Below, piece after piece: positions 37,321-44,734 of a stretch of 64,000 nt of DNA. How positions within the stretch are numbered: position 1 is the stretch's first letter; each line of letters opens with the position of its first letter. Made by a program: the position numbers and the translations under genes. The notes below the pieces were generated by a model. It searched no databases, had not been told where the DNA came from, and was given only the letters and a program-made list of their open reading frames with translations. Origin of the DNA: Myxococcaceae bacterium (GTDB lineage Bacteria; Myxococcota_A; Polyangia; Polyangiales; Ga0077539); assembly GCA_004297725.1 (NCBI GenBank), contig SCUS01000071.1, positions 372,001 through 436,000 of the forward strand. Direction: 5' to 3'.

Positions 37321-38429
37321 TCGTCCTGGGGGTGCTCGTCGCCGCGGGCCCCGGGTGCCGCTGGTGGCGCAGGAGGCACCCGCACGCTCGCCCGGCCGCG
37401 GTGAGGGACGTGGCGACGGCCTGCTACGACGCGCGCTTCGTCACCGGGCAGCGTATTCCCCAGCGGTTGGAGGGCGACCACCCGGCGGTCTCGGGCACCG
37501 CCGGAGCGCGGGTCTTCGCGTGGCGCACGCCGCGGGGCGTGTACGGCTGGTGGGAGGGCATGAGGGCGCCCGCGCAGCTCGCCGAGGGGGCGGTCACCGA
37601 GGGGCCCACGGTGGTGGTGCGCCGGGGCGTGGCGATGGTCGGCTGGGGCGACGCCCGCGGCGCGGCGCTCCGTACGCTGGCGCAGGACGCGGCGGTGGGC
37701 GAGCCCACCCGATGGGACGGCGCGGTCCACGCGACGGTCGCGGTCGCCGGGGACTACGCGCTCTGGGTGGGTCAGCTCGGGGAGGGCGGAGGGCTCGCGG
37801 CGCGCGGGCTCACCGACGCGGCGGCGCAGGCCTTCGCGGAAGGGGGCTCCGGCCCCGCGGTGACGGCGCTGCCCGACGGGTTCATGGTGGCCTGGACGGC
37901 GCGCGACGGAGGGGCCACGGTGCTACGGGGGCGGCCGCTGACGCTCGACGGCACAGCGCGAGGGGAGGCCTTCGAGGTGCAGCGCGCGCCCGGGGTGATG
38001 GGCGCTCCGAGCCTGGCGCGCGGCGGCGACCGGCTGCTCTTCGCCTGGAGCGACCACCGCTCGGGCGACGCCGGGCTGCACGTGCTCACGACCGACCTCT
38101 CGGGCGCCAGAGCGGGGGAGCCGCAGCGGCTGTCGATCCGCTACACGGACGACTCGATGGCTTCGGTGGCGGCGGCGCAGCGGGGCTTCGGGGTGGCGTG
38201 GTCGGAGCCGGTGTCCGGGGCGGCGCCGCGGTCGTACCTGGCGAGGGTGGACTCGCGCGGCCGCAGGCTGGGGTCGGCGATGCGGGTGGCCGTGGAGGAC
38301 GACGCGGGCATGGCGCATCCGTCGCTGCGGTGGGAGCGTGCGGGCTTCGTGCTGGCGATGGCCCGCGCGGACGGGACCCTGGATCTGCGGCGCACGGGGC
38401 CGCTGGGCTGCGACGAGCCGCTGGAGTGA
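37299..38429 (+). CDS. Beta-propeller-like lipoprotein of unknown function
   Basis: A 376-residue lipoprotein (lipobox AAGPGC, C20). The mature region shows repeated beta-strand pairs with WGD, WVGQ, WTAR, WSDHRSG and WSEP motifs, spaced ~45-50 residues apart, suggesting a six- or seven-bladed propeller. Similar repeat proteins are frequent in myxobacterial outer membranes. Catalytic residues are not seen. It overlaps the MATE gene by 22 bp, so it is likely co-transcribed. A small hypothetical gene follows 4 bp later. Confidence 0.75.
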   Translation: MAQLQRLIVLGVLVAAGPGCRWWRRRHPHARPAAVRDVATACYDARFVTGQRIPQRLEGDHPAVSGTAGARVFAWRTPRGVYGWWEGMRAPAQLAEGAVTEGPTVVVRRGVAMVGWGDARGAALRTLAQDAAVGEPTRWDGAVHATVAVAGDYALWVGQLGEGGGLAARGLTDAAAQAFAEGGSGPAVTALPDGFMVAWTARDGGATVLRGRPLTLDGTARGEAFEVQRAPGVMGAPSLARGGDRLLFAWSDHRSGDAGLHVLTTDLSGARAGEPQRLSIRYTDDSMASVAAAQRGFGVAWSEPVSGAAPRSYLARVDSRGRRLGSAMRVAVEDDAGMAHPSLRWERAGFVLAMARADGTLDLRRTGPLGCDEPLE

Positions 38430-38433
38430 GCCG

Positions 38434-38775
38434 ATGGGATCGAGGCGTGAAGAGGATGCCTGGCGGCTGATCGCGGTGTTGCAGAGCACCGCGGCGCTGG
38501 GCTCGTCGCTGGCGTTGAAGCTCTACGAGGTCGCGGTGGGCCTGCACCTCGAGCGCAAGGAGTCGGCCTCGCTGGCGGGCGACGACGGCGTCGGCACGGT
38601 GCGCGCGGTGGGCCGCGAGCTGCTGCTGGGGGTCATCAGCGGGCCGGGCTTCGAGGCGCAGCTCGACACGCCGACGGGGCGCTGCATGGTGAGCTACATC
38701 GTGACGAGGGAGGGCCTCGCCCACGCCGAGGAAGAGATCCATCGGCAGCGCGACGAGGCGCAGCGCTGGAACTGA
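38434..38775 (+). CDS. Small hypothetical protein (113 aa)
   Basis: Soluble, 113 residues, mostly helical, with an N-terminal acidic/basic helix, LALKLYEVAVGLHLERKESASL, and a C-terminal amphipathic helix AHAEEEIHRQRDEAQR. It has no recognisable domain. ATG 38434 follows the previous stop by 4 bp, indicating that it is part of the MATE-lipoprotein operon. Codon use is like the neighbours. Confidence 0.55.
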   Translation: MGSRREEDAWRLIAVLQSTAALGSSLALKLYEVAVGLHLERKESASLAGDDGVGTVRAVGRELLLGVISGPGFEAQLDTPTGRCMVSYIVTREGLAHAEEEIHRQRDEAQRWN

Positions 38776-38789
38776 CGCGGAGACCGCGG

Positions 38790-38816
38790 TTGACCGGCGG
38801 GGCAGGGCGATCTAAT
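38790..38816 (+). promoter_or_regulatory. Candidate sigma-70 promoter for map
   Basis: TTGACC at 38790-38795 (5 of 6 consensus) and TCTAAT at 38811-38816 (5 of 6) are separated by 15 bp, a short but tolerated spacing. They lie 43 bp before the GTG start of map. The match is by eye only; no start-site data are available. Confidence 0.4.
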
Positions 38817-38858
38817 CGAAGCGCTCCCTGAACCTGCAGTGCTTCGAGGAGAGACGAC

Positions 38859-39674
38859 GTGGCCGGAGTGATCGAGATCAAGTCCGCGCGGGAGATCGAC
38901 GACCTGCGCGCATCCTGTCAGATGGCCGCGGAGACCCTGCTGATGGTGGGGGAGCAGCTCCGCCCGGGGATGACCACCGACGAGATCAACACCCTCGTCC
39001 ACGAGGACACCATCCGTCGCGGCGCCATCCCCTCGCCGCTGAACTACCACGGCTTCCCGAAGTCGGTCTGCACCAGCGTCAACGACATCGTGTGCCACGG
39101 CATCCCGAGCGCCCAGAAGCTGCGCCCCGGGGACATCATCAACGTCGACGTGACGACGCTCTTCAACGGCTACCACGGCGACACCTCCGCGACCTTCTAC
39201 GTGGGCGAGCCGTCGGCCGAGGCGCGGCTGGTCACCGAGGTGGCGCGCAAGAGCCTCGAGGTCGGCATCGCGGTGGTGAAGGACGGCGCCCGCATCGGGG
39301 ACATCGGCGCGGCCATCCAGGAGTACGCCGAGAAGCAGGGCTGCTCGGTGGTGCGAGACTTCGTGGGGCACGGCATCGGGAGGAAGTTTCACACCGAGCC
39401 GCAGGTGCCGCACTACAAGCCGGGGCGCGACGCGGCCAACCCCCGGATGCGCTCGGGCATGGCCTTCACCATCGAGCCGATGATCAACCTCGGCACCTGG
39501 GAGGTCGACGTCGACCCGAAGGACAAGTGGACCGTGCGCACCCGCGACCGCCGGCTGAGCGCGCAGTTCGAGCACACCATCGTGGTCACCCGCACCGGCT
39601 GCGAGGTGCTCACCCGCCGCGCTCGCCCCCTCGCCAACAGCGAGAACATCGACCTGCTCCTCGCCAACGGCTGA
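38859..39674 (+). CDS. map: Methionine aminopeptidase, type I
   Basis: A 271-residue type I enzyme that removes the N-terminal Met from nascent proteins. The five metal ligands are visible as two Asp (INVDVTTLF and YHGDTSATF), one His (GHGIG) and two Glu (FTIEPM and FEHT). The C-terminal half contains HGIGRKFHTEPQVPHY. The start is GTG at 38859 with GGAGAG nearby. An N-terminal ~10-residue stretch is slightly longer than in E. coli Map. It stands between a stress-free gap and the thyX-like gene, 19 bp upstream of it. Confidence 0.96.
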   Translation: MAGVIEIKSAREIDDLRASCQMAAETLLMVGEQLRPGMTTDEINTLVHEDTIRRGAIPSPLNYHGFPKSVCTSVNDIVCHGIPSAQKLRPGDIINVDVTTLFNGYHGDTSATFYVGEPSAEARLVTEVARKSLEVGIAVVKDGARIGDIGAAIQEYAEKQGCSVVRDFVGHGIGRKFHTEPQVPHYKPGRDAANPRMRSGMAFTIEPMINLGTWEVDVDPKDKWTVRTRDRRLSAQFEHTIVVTRTGCEVLTRRARPLANSENIDLLLANG

Positions 39675-39693
39675 GCCTCCACCCCCCCTCCCG

Positions 39694-41175
39694 ATGGACG
39701 ACCGACTCGCCCGCTACGTCACCAACCTCGACCGCGAGGTCTTCGCCCTGCGCGACCTCCCGGAGGAGGTCATCGCGGTGCTCTTCGCCTACTACTCTCG
39801 CTCACGCGACGACCTGCGCACCAACCTCCGTCGCCTGCTCGACGACCACGAGCTCGACGTCCTCGGGGCCCCCTCGGCCTCGGGCCCCACGCTGGGCACG
39901 GCGCAGGAGAAGGCCCGCGCCTTCCACGAGAAGTGGGTGGTGGGCTACGGGCACTCCTCGGTGGCCGAGCACGCGGTGGTGCACCTCGCGGTGGAGCGCT
40001 GCTCCATCCTCGCGGCCAAGGCCCTCGAAGAGGCCCGGCTCGCGGCCTTCACCGAGAAGTCGACCCGCTACGTGCGCTTCGACGAGGGCACCCTCGTCAC
40101 CGACATCGGCCTGCCCCCGCCGCTCGCCGAGAGCTACGAGGCCCACGCGCGCCGGCTGCTCACGGTCTACGAGCAGCTCGCCGACCGGGTCGAGCGCGCG
40201 CTCACCGCCCGCTACCCCGTCCCCGAGGGGACCAACCCCAAGGTCCACGCCGCCACGCTGCGCGCCCACGGCTGCGACCTGCTGCGGGGCCTGCTTCCCG
40301 CTGGGGTCCCGACCAACGTGGGCGTCACCATCAACGCCCGCGTGCTCGAGCAGCACATCGGCAAGATGCTGGGCTCGCCCCTCGCGGAGGTGCGCCGCAT
40401 CGCGGGCTCGATGCGCGACGAGGCCTCGGCCATGGTCCCCACGCTGCTCAAGTACACCTCGCCGTCGGCCCACCGCGTCGGCGTCCACGAGCGGGTGATG
40501 CGCGCCCACGGCGCCCTGCACGCGCTCCCCGAGCGGGAGGAGGACGCGCTCGTCCGCCGGCTCGATCATAGCCCCGACCCGCTGCGCACGCTGGCGACCG
40601 CCGTGCAGTGCGAGCTCTTCGGCGCCTCCTGGCGGCAGGCCTGGCACGCCGCGCACGACCCCGAGCACGCCCTCTCGCTGGTGCGCGCCTACCTGGGCGA
40701 CCGGGGGCCCCACGACGCCCCGCTGCGCGCCCTGGAGCAGGTGCAGTTTCGCTTCGAGGTGTGCTGCGACTACGGCGCCTGGCGCGACCTTCAGCGCCAC
40801 CGGATGGTCTCCGCCTCCACCCCGAGGCTCGGCACCCGCGAGGGCTACGTGCTCTCCGAGGAGCTCGACGCCATGGGCTTCGGCCCGGCGGTGCGCGAGG
40901 CGCTCGAGTCCATCGTCGAGCCCCACCGCGCCATCGCCGCGTCTCACCCCTGGGAGGCGCAGTACCTCGTGCCGCTCGCATACCGGGTCCGGTATGTGTT
41001 CCAGGCCAACCTGCGCGAGCTCTTCCACCTCGTCGAGCTGCGCTCGGCGAGGCAGGGGCACGAGGCCTACCGCAAGGTCGCCCAGGCCCTCGGCCGCAGC
41101 GTCACCGAGGTGTGCCCCTGGCTGGCCGAGCATCTCCGGGCTGACTACGCGGCGTATCCCTTCGCTCGCCACTGA
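39694..41175 (+). CDS. Two-domain ThyX-like FAD-dependent thymidylate synthase homologue
   Basis: A 493-residue protein of the ThyX superfamily, about twice the usual ThyX length. The N-terminal half has GYGHSSVAEHAVVHLAV (84-100) and LAAFTEKSTRYVRF (116-129), where the second part matches the tail of the ThyX motif but the leading RHR is missing. The C-terminal half (about 345-493) has FRFEVCCDYGAWRDLQRHRMVSAS, in which RHR (368-370) is present but the ST-x-R tail is broken. The signature RHRxxSxNxxSxR is thus split between halves. It could be an active two-domain ThyX variant or a paralogue with changed function. A ThyA elsewhere in the genome would settle which. Its last 41 codons are duplicated 3.6 kb downstream. 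Confidence 0.8.
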   Translation: MDDRLARYVTNLDREVFALRDLPEEVIAVLFAYYSRSRDDLRTNLRRLLDDHELDVLGAPSASGPTLGTAQEKARAFHEKWVVGYGHSSVAEHAVVHLAVERCSILAAKALEEARLAAFTEKSTRYVRFDEGTLVTDIGLPPPLAESYEAHARRLLTVYEQLADRVERALTARYPVPEGTNPKVHAATLRAHGCDLLRGLLPAGVPTNVGVTINARVLEQHIGKMLGSPLAEVRRIAGSMRDEASAMVPTLLKYTSPSAHRVGVHERVMRAHGALHALPEREEDALVRRLDHSPDPLRTLATAVQCELFGASWRQAWHAAHDPEHALSLVRAYLGDRGPHDAPLRALEQVQFRFEVCCDYGAWRDLQRHRMVSASTPRLGTREGYVLSEELDAMGFGPAVREALESIVEPHRAIAASHPWEAQYLVPLAYRVRYVFQANLRELFHLVELRSARQGHEAYRKVAQALGRSVTEVCPWLAEHLRADYAAYPFARH

Positions 41176-41177
41176 GC
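41055..41177. repeat. Direct repeat copy A: 3' end of the thyX-like gene (putative attL)
   Basis: These 123 bp, covering the last ~40 codons and the stop of the thyX-like gene, recur in the same orientation at 44612-44734 with a single mismatch (CTCCGG vs CTGCGG). Similarity extends a few bases upstream with one G inserted in copy B. The stretch ends 2 bases after the TGA. It marks the left edge of the accessory segment. Confidence 0.9.
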
Positions 41178-41183
41178 GCATAG

Positions 41184-41296
41184 GTCGTCCAACGCGGGAC
41201 GGTTCTGGCTCGAGATCGCTCAGGTCGACGAAACACCCAAACCACGAAGTTCCCGCTCCCGCGGCCCTCACCCGGACCGCCTGGGAGAGCTCGCTG
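41184..41296. repeat. 113 bp dispersed repeat, copy A
   Basis: About 85% identical (17 mismatches by hand count, no gaps) to 44265-44377, same orientation. It contains the fully conserved core AGTTCCCGCTCCCGCGGCCC and ACACCCAAACCA. It ends exactly where the coaX fragment begins. It may be an intergenic repeat family of this genome; on the minus strand one frame reads through both copies with a shared peptide around AAGAGT-x-WFGC, but I do not call it a gene. Confidence 0.8.
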
Positions 41297-41436
41297 GCAT
41301 CCTCGTCGGGTACGTCGGGCTCGTCGACGGGCTCGTCGAGCGCATCCGCGGCGAGATGGGCTTCCCCTGCAAGGTCATCGCGGCGGGCGGCGAGCTGGCC
41401 GAGCGGTTCGGCGAGTACCTGCTCGCGCGCGGCTGA
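41296..41436 (+). pseudogene. coaX: 3' fragment of type III pantothenate kinase (coaX remnant)
   Basis: The plus-strand frame encodes GILVGYVGLVDGLVERIRGE, then KVIAAGGELAERFGEYL, ending in TGA. This matches the C-terminal region of CoaX (type III pantothenate kinase), where the family has G-x-x-x-GYVG-x-V-x-G and KVIATGG. Only ~46 residues remain. The upstream part is replaced by the 113 bp repeat, so the gene is broken. It presumably came with imported DNA or a rearrangement; an intact coaX may lie elsewhere. Confidence 0.7.
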
Positions 41437-41504
41437 GGTGGTCGAGCGCGCGGCGACGTACCGCGGACGCGGGTGGTGCCTCGGCCGAGCGAGTGCCACG
41501 CGGG

Positions 41505-42401
41505 TCACCCGGGCGGTGCCACGAGCGCGCTGACGCCCGGGTGCGCGATGCGCCGCGGCCCGACGATGGCGTACACCGTCTGGCTCACGCCGGTGCAGGG
41601 GCCGACGCGCTCGAGCCCGTAGCGGTGCGCCGCCTGGGAGAGCACCGCCTCGGGGATCGCCATGACCCCGACGCCCTCCGCGCACGCCGTCTTGGCCAGC
41701 GCGGAGTCGGAGAACTCCGCCACGACCCTCGGCGTCACGCCGACGCCAGCGCACCACGCGTCGAGCGCTCGGCGCAGGGCGCTCCCGCTCGCGGGCATCA
41801 GCGTCGGGGCGCCGTCGAGGCTCGCCGGAAAGCCCTTGCGGAGGGAGGGCGCCAGCGCGGCGTCGGCGACCCAGCACAGCGGCGCATCGCGCAGCCGCTC
41901 GGCGCGCAAGCCGACGGCGTCGGTGGGCAGGTCGTCGGCGCCCGCGAGGACCACGTCGACGACGTGCGCCCGCAGCTGTTCGACGAGCTGCTCGAGGCTG
42001 GCCTCCCGGCACACGAGCTGACCGCCGCCGAGGGCCTTCATCGCGGGCGCGAGCACCTGCCAGGCGAGCAGCTTGGGGAGGGAGTCCTCGACGCCGACGA
42101 CGAGTCGTCCGGGGGCGCGCCCGGCGCCGCCCTCCAGCGTGCGGAAGATCTCCTGCCCGAGGGCGTGGATCTCCTCCGCGAAGACGAGCACGACGCGCCC
42201 GGTGTCGGTCAGGGTCATGCCGCGGCTGCCGCGGACGAACAGCGTCTCGCCGAGCGCGCTCTCGAGCTGCAGCACGTGCTCGCTGAGGGTCTGCACCGCG
42301 AGGCGCAGCTCGCCCGACGCGCGGGCCAGGCTGCCGGTGCGCGCGACGACGCGAAAGTAGATGAGCTGGTGGTAGTTGAGCCAACGGTCCGAGGTGGGCA
42401 T
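41505..42401 (-). CDS. LysR-family transcriptional regulator, NhaR-like
   Basis: A 298-residue regulator with an N-terminal winged HTH whose opening LNYHQLIYFRVVARTGSLARAS matches the NhaR subgroup (given here only as LNYHQLIYFRVVARTGS), a linker helix and a C-terminal substrate-binding domain (LVVGVEDSLPKLLAWQVLAPA). NhaR-type regulators respond to Na+/pH or related stress. No antiporter gene is next to it, so the target is unknown. It lies within the segment flanked by the thyX 3' repeats. A small lipoprotein and an HPF-like gene precede it in the same direction. Confidence 0.88.
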   Translation of the reverse strand: MPTSDRWLNYHQLIYFRVVARTGSLARASGELRLAVQTLSEHVLQLESALGETLFVRGSRGMTLTDTGRVVLVFAEEIHALGQEIFRTLEGGAGRAPGRLVVGVEDSLPKLLAWQVLAPAMKALGGGQLVCREASLEQLVEQLRAHVVDVVLAGADDLPTDAVGLRAERLRDAPLCWVADAALAPSLRKGFPASLDGAPTLMPASGSALRRALDAWCAGVGVTPRVVAEFSDSALAKTACAEGVGVMAIPEAVLSQAAHRYGLERVGPCTGVSQTVYAIVGPRRIAHPGVSALVAPPG

Positions 42402-42474
42402 CAGTGGGGGGGCGCTGCCTTCCGCGCGGCGGTCGCCGGCGGGCAGGAGGGAGCAAGCGCGATGCCGGTGAGGG

Positions 42475-42735
42475 CTACGGCGCGCAGCCGTGGGAGGCGA
42501 GGTACTGCTGTCGGGCCGCCGCGGTGGCGGCCACGGCGTACTGTCGCGCGGCGTCGTCGAGGCACTCGCGCTCGTGCGGCGGGTCGCCGTTGGCGACGCC
42601 GTGGCACCAGCTCACGAGGGAGGGTCGACACCGGTCCCACGCGGGCTGCGCGTCGACGGGGATCGGCGTGGAGGTCGCGCCGGTCGTGGCGCACCCGACC
42701 AGCAGCGAGAGCGCGAGCAGGCGTGCGGCGCCCAC
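42475..42735 (-). CDS. Small Cys-containing lipoprotein (86 aa)
   Basis: It has a lipobox VGC at C15 after a short hydrophobic leader. The mature 70-residue part has four further Cys in the pattern C-x7-C-x14-C and one near the end, consistent with disulfides. There is no known family. It lies one base after the HPF-like gene and 73 bp before the LysR gene, all on the minus strand. Confidence 0.6.
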   Translation of the reverse strand: MGAARLLALSLLVGCATTGATSTPIPVDAQPAWDRCRPSLVSWCHGVANGDPPHERECLDDAARQYAVAATAAARQQYLASHGCAP

Positions 42736-42736
42736 C

Positions 42737-43060
42737 TCAGGCCGCCGCCTTCCCGTCGATGCGGCGCAGGGCGCTCCACGCCTCGATCACGGCCTCCTCG
42801 ATCGCCCGGTGGGGTCGCCGGGCCTTCGCGTCGACGGCCAGCGTCGGGGCGCCCGGCCGCTTGAGCCGCAGCTCGACCCGGGCGGTCCAGCGCTCGCCGA
42901 CGAGCGGGAGCGCCTCGCGGCGGACGATGACCGTCGCGCCGTCGACGAGGGCGCGGTGGCCGTAGAGCGCGCGTCTCGCCTGCGCGTCGCAGAACGCCGA
43001 GAGCGACGCGCGGGTCGCCGTGTCGAGACTGAACAGTTCGAGGTGTACGCGGACTTCCAT
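42737..43060 (-). CDS. HPF/RaiA-like ribosome-associated protein homologue
   Basis: A 107-residue protein starting at ATG 43060 with GGGAGAG as ribosome binding site. The predicted order is beta (MEVRVHLELFSL), helix (TRASLSAFCDAQARRAL), three strands (ATVIVRREAL, WTARVELRLK, TLAVDAKA) and a C-terminal helix (HRAIEEAVIEAWSALRR). This is the HPF/YfiA (sigma-54 modulation) fold that binds the ribosome decoding centre during hibernation. The basic loop residues are only partly conserved, so it may be a divergent paralogue. It is part of the imported segment and co-oriented with a lipoprotein and a NhaR-like regulator. Confidence 0.6.
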   Translation of the reverse strand: MEVRVHLELFSLDTATRASLSAFCDAQARRALYGHRALVDGATVIVRREALPLVGERWTARVELRLKRPGAPTLAVDAKARRPHRAIEEAVIEAWSALRRIDGKAAA

Positions 43061-43368
43061 GGTCACTCTCCCGGCGGGCCGCGGCGCGTGCCCCGGCGTC
43101 GCCTTCACTGAAGCGTGAGATGGCCCCACGCGCAGGGCGGGACCATCAGGGAATCCAGGAGCCACGGTCAGCCCGGATCGGGCGGGGCGCGCGGCCGTTC
43201 AAGCGTGCCGCGCGGTGCGACATTCCGCCGCCTCGTCGCCAGCTCGTGTGGGTGCCCTCCCCCGGTCTCTTCCACCTGCTCGAGGCCGTCTCGTTTCGCG
43301 CCACGCCGCCCCGGTCGACGCTGGCGTCGGCGCCGACCCGACGAGCCGCGGTGATGGCGTCTCCGTCG
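43061..43368. other. Gene-free stretch in the accessory segment
   Basis: I see no supported gene. It contains the ribosome binding site of the HPF-like gene (minus strand) and, further right, sequence leading to the decayed membrane-hydrolase gene. No repeat is noted. Confidence 0.4.
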
Positions 43369-43824
43369 ATGCCGATCACGCCGCGGAGGCTCCTTACTTC
43401 GGGGCCGCGCTCCCCTTCGAGCTCGCCCTCCGCGGCCGGCTCTCGACGGCGGTCTTCGTCGTGGGCAACGTCGACATGGACGCCCAGCCCGTGCTGGCGC
43501 CGGGGGTCGGCGTCCCCGTCGAGGTCCACGGGTGGACGCGCTCGCTGCTCGCGTGGCGCTCCTCCCGCCGCGGGCCCCGGGGCGGCGGGCTTCTTCGCCG
43601 CGACGCTCTCGCACGTCGCGCTCGACAGCCTGATGCACCACGACCTCTCGCCGCTCTGGCCGTGGCGCGAGGGCAACCCGGTGATCGATCGCGTCGACGT
43701 GGCGATCAGCTTCGGGATGTGGGCCCCGAACGCGCTCTGGTGCGCTGTGACGCTCTGGCGGGTGCGCCGCGACCAGATCGAGCACCGCGCGCGGGCTGGA
43801 CTCGCGCAGCTGATCGCGATGTGA
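43369..43824 (+). pseudogene. Metal-dependent hydrolase (YdjM/DUF4184-like) membrane protein, two frameshifts
   Basis: It begins MPITPRRLLTSG in one frame, continues as FGAALPFELALRGRLS, VFVVGNVDMDAQP and VEVHGWTRSLLAW in the next frame, and ends as FFAATLSHVALDSLMHHDLSPLWPW, GNPVIDRVD in the first frame. The conserved order MPITPxH, VGNxxMD, HGxTxxLL, LSHxxLDxxxHxDxxPLWP is that of membrane-bound metal-dependent hydrolases of the YdjM type. Frame changes fall near 43400 and 43560-43600. Unless these are sequencing errors, the gene is dead. Confidence 0.75.
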
Positions 43825-43835
43825 CGGCAGGCCGC

Positions 43836-43863
43836 GGAGGGGGGGGAGGAGGGGGAGAGGAGG
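43836..43863 (+). other. 28-nt polypurine, G-run-rich tract
   Basis: All-purine sequence with runs of eight and five Gs, interrupted by A. It could form a G-quadruplex or triplex on the plus strand. It lies just after the pseudogene stop and within the 3' end region of the small minus-strand frame. G-runs are also prone to sequencing error and slippage. Confidence 0.4.
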
Positions 43864-43882
43864 CCGGGCGCGGAGGCGGACG

Positions 43883-43996
43883 CTATGCCCCGCCGATCAT
43901 GGCGAGGCTGGTCCCGAGCGCGAGGGCCAGCTTGCTCGCGATGATGTACCAGGGCACGAGCTCGGTCGGGGCGACGTGATTGCCTTCGTTCTGCAT
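43883..43996 (-). CDS. Possible 37-residue single-pass membrane peptide
   Basis: ATG at 43996 with AAGGAG 11 nt upstream. The product has a polar N-terminus and one hydrophobic helix, WYIIASKLALALGTSLAM, then IGGA. There is no homology that I recognise. The ribosome binding site and hydrophobic pattern support it weakly. It could be a small stress or regulatory peptide, or chance. Confidence 0.3.
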   Translation of the reverse strand: MQNEGNHVAPTELVPWYIIASKLALALGTSLAMIGGA

Positions 43997-44264
43997 GGTG
44001 GGCACTGCTCCTTCTGCGACGTGAGATGGCACTCGCGACGCCGCGGGTCCGTGAGGTATTTCCGAAGGGAGGCTCTGCGCATTCGCGCCTTCGGGCGCGG
44101 TGCCCGGGGTGATCGCGCGGAGCCCGGGGGCGTCGGCCGCGAGGTGCGCGAGGGTGAGGGTCACGGGTCGGTCGCGGGCGTCGACGACCATGCGCACCGC
44201 CCCGAGCACGCCCGCGTCGAGCGCCGCCGGAGTGCGCGCCACCGCGCGCGTCGAAGGGGGATGA

Positions 44265-44377
44265 GTCGTCGGACGCGGGACAGCTCTGACACGAGATCGC
44301 TCAGGGTTACGGGACACCCAAACCAGGTAGTTCCCGCTCCCGCGGCCCTCACGCGGAGCTCGTGGGAGAGCTCGCTG
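44265..44377. repeat. 113 bp dispersed repeat, copy B
   Basis: The second copy of the repeat at 41184-41296, same orientation, ~85% identical without gaps. It lies 234 bp left of thyX-repeat copy B, whereas copy A lies 6 bp right of thyX-repeat copy A. The two repeat pairs therefore do not share one offset (3081 vs 3557), so they are separate events or a rearranged unit. Confidence 0.8.
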
Positions 44378-44611
44378 ACCGAGTCCAACGCCCGACTCGC
44401 CCCATTCGTGCCCACCTCGCTCGCATCACGGCCTTCGTCACCCCGCAAGCCACGGACGACGCCCCCGGCCATCACCTCGCGCGGCCCATCACGGACCGTC
44501 GCGCGAGCGCCGCGTCCGGAGCAACTCCCTTCCTCGCCGCGATAGGACGGTCGACCGCAGCTGCGAGGGCACGGCGGGTCGTGCCCCGCACCGCTTCGCT
44601 CGTCGCGGCAG

Positions 44612-44734
44612 GGGGCACGAGGCCTACCGCAAGGTCGCCCAGGCCCTCGGCCGCAGCGTCACCGAGGTGTGCCCCTGGCTGGCCGAGCATCTGCGGGCTG
44701 ACTACGCGGCGTATCCCTTCGCTCGCCACTGAGC
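44612..44734. repeat. Direct repeat copy B: displaced 3' end of the thyX-like gene (putative attR)
   Basis: The same 123 bp as 41055-41177 with one mismatch. Here nothing upstream resembles thyX, so this is an orphan tail. It ends 2 bases after the TGA. The convergent protease gene runs into it from the right and terminates inside it at 44659. It marks the right edge of the accessory segment. Confidence 0.9.

Noticed and set aside
39802..42456. An 884-codon minus-strand open frame across thyX, the repeat and the coaX fragment
   Set aside because: It is mostly antisense to thyX and the LysR gene lies in a different frame; the frame is a GC artefact, although its reading of the 113 bp repeat is similar in both copies.
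43883..44317. A 144-codon minus-strand protein across the right repeat copy
   Set aside because: The upstream part crosses the 113 bp repeat and lacks a plausible start; only the 37-residue end has a ribosome binding site.
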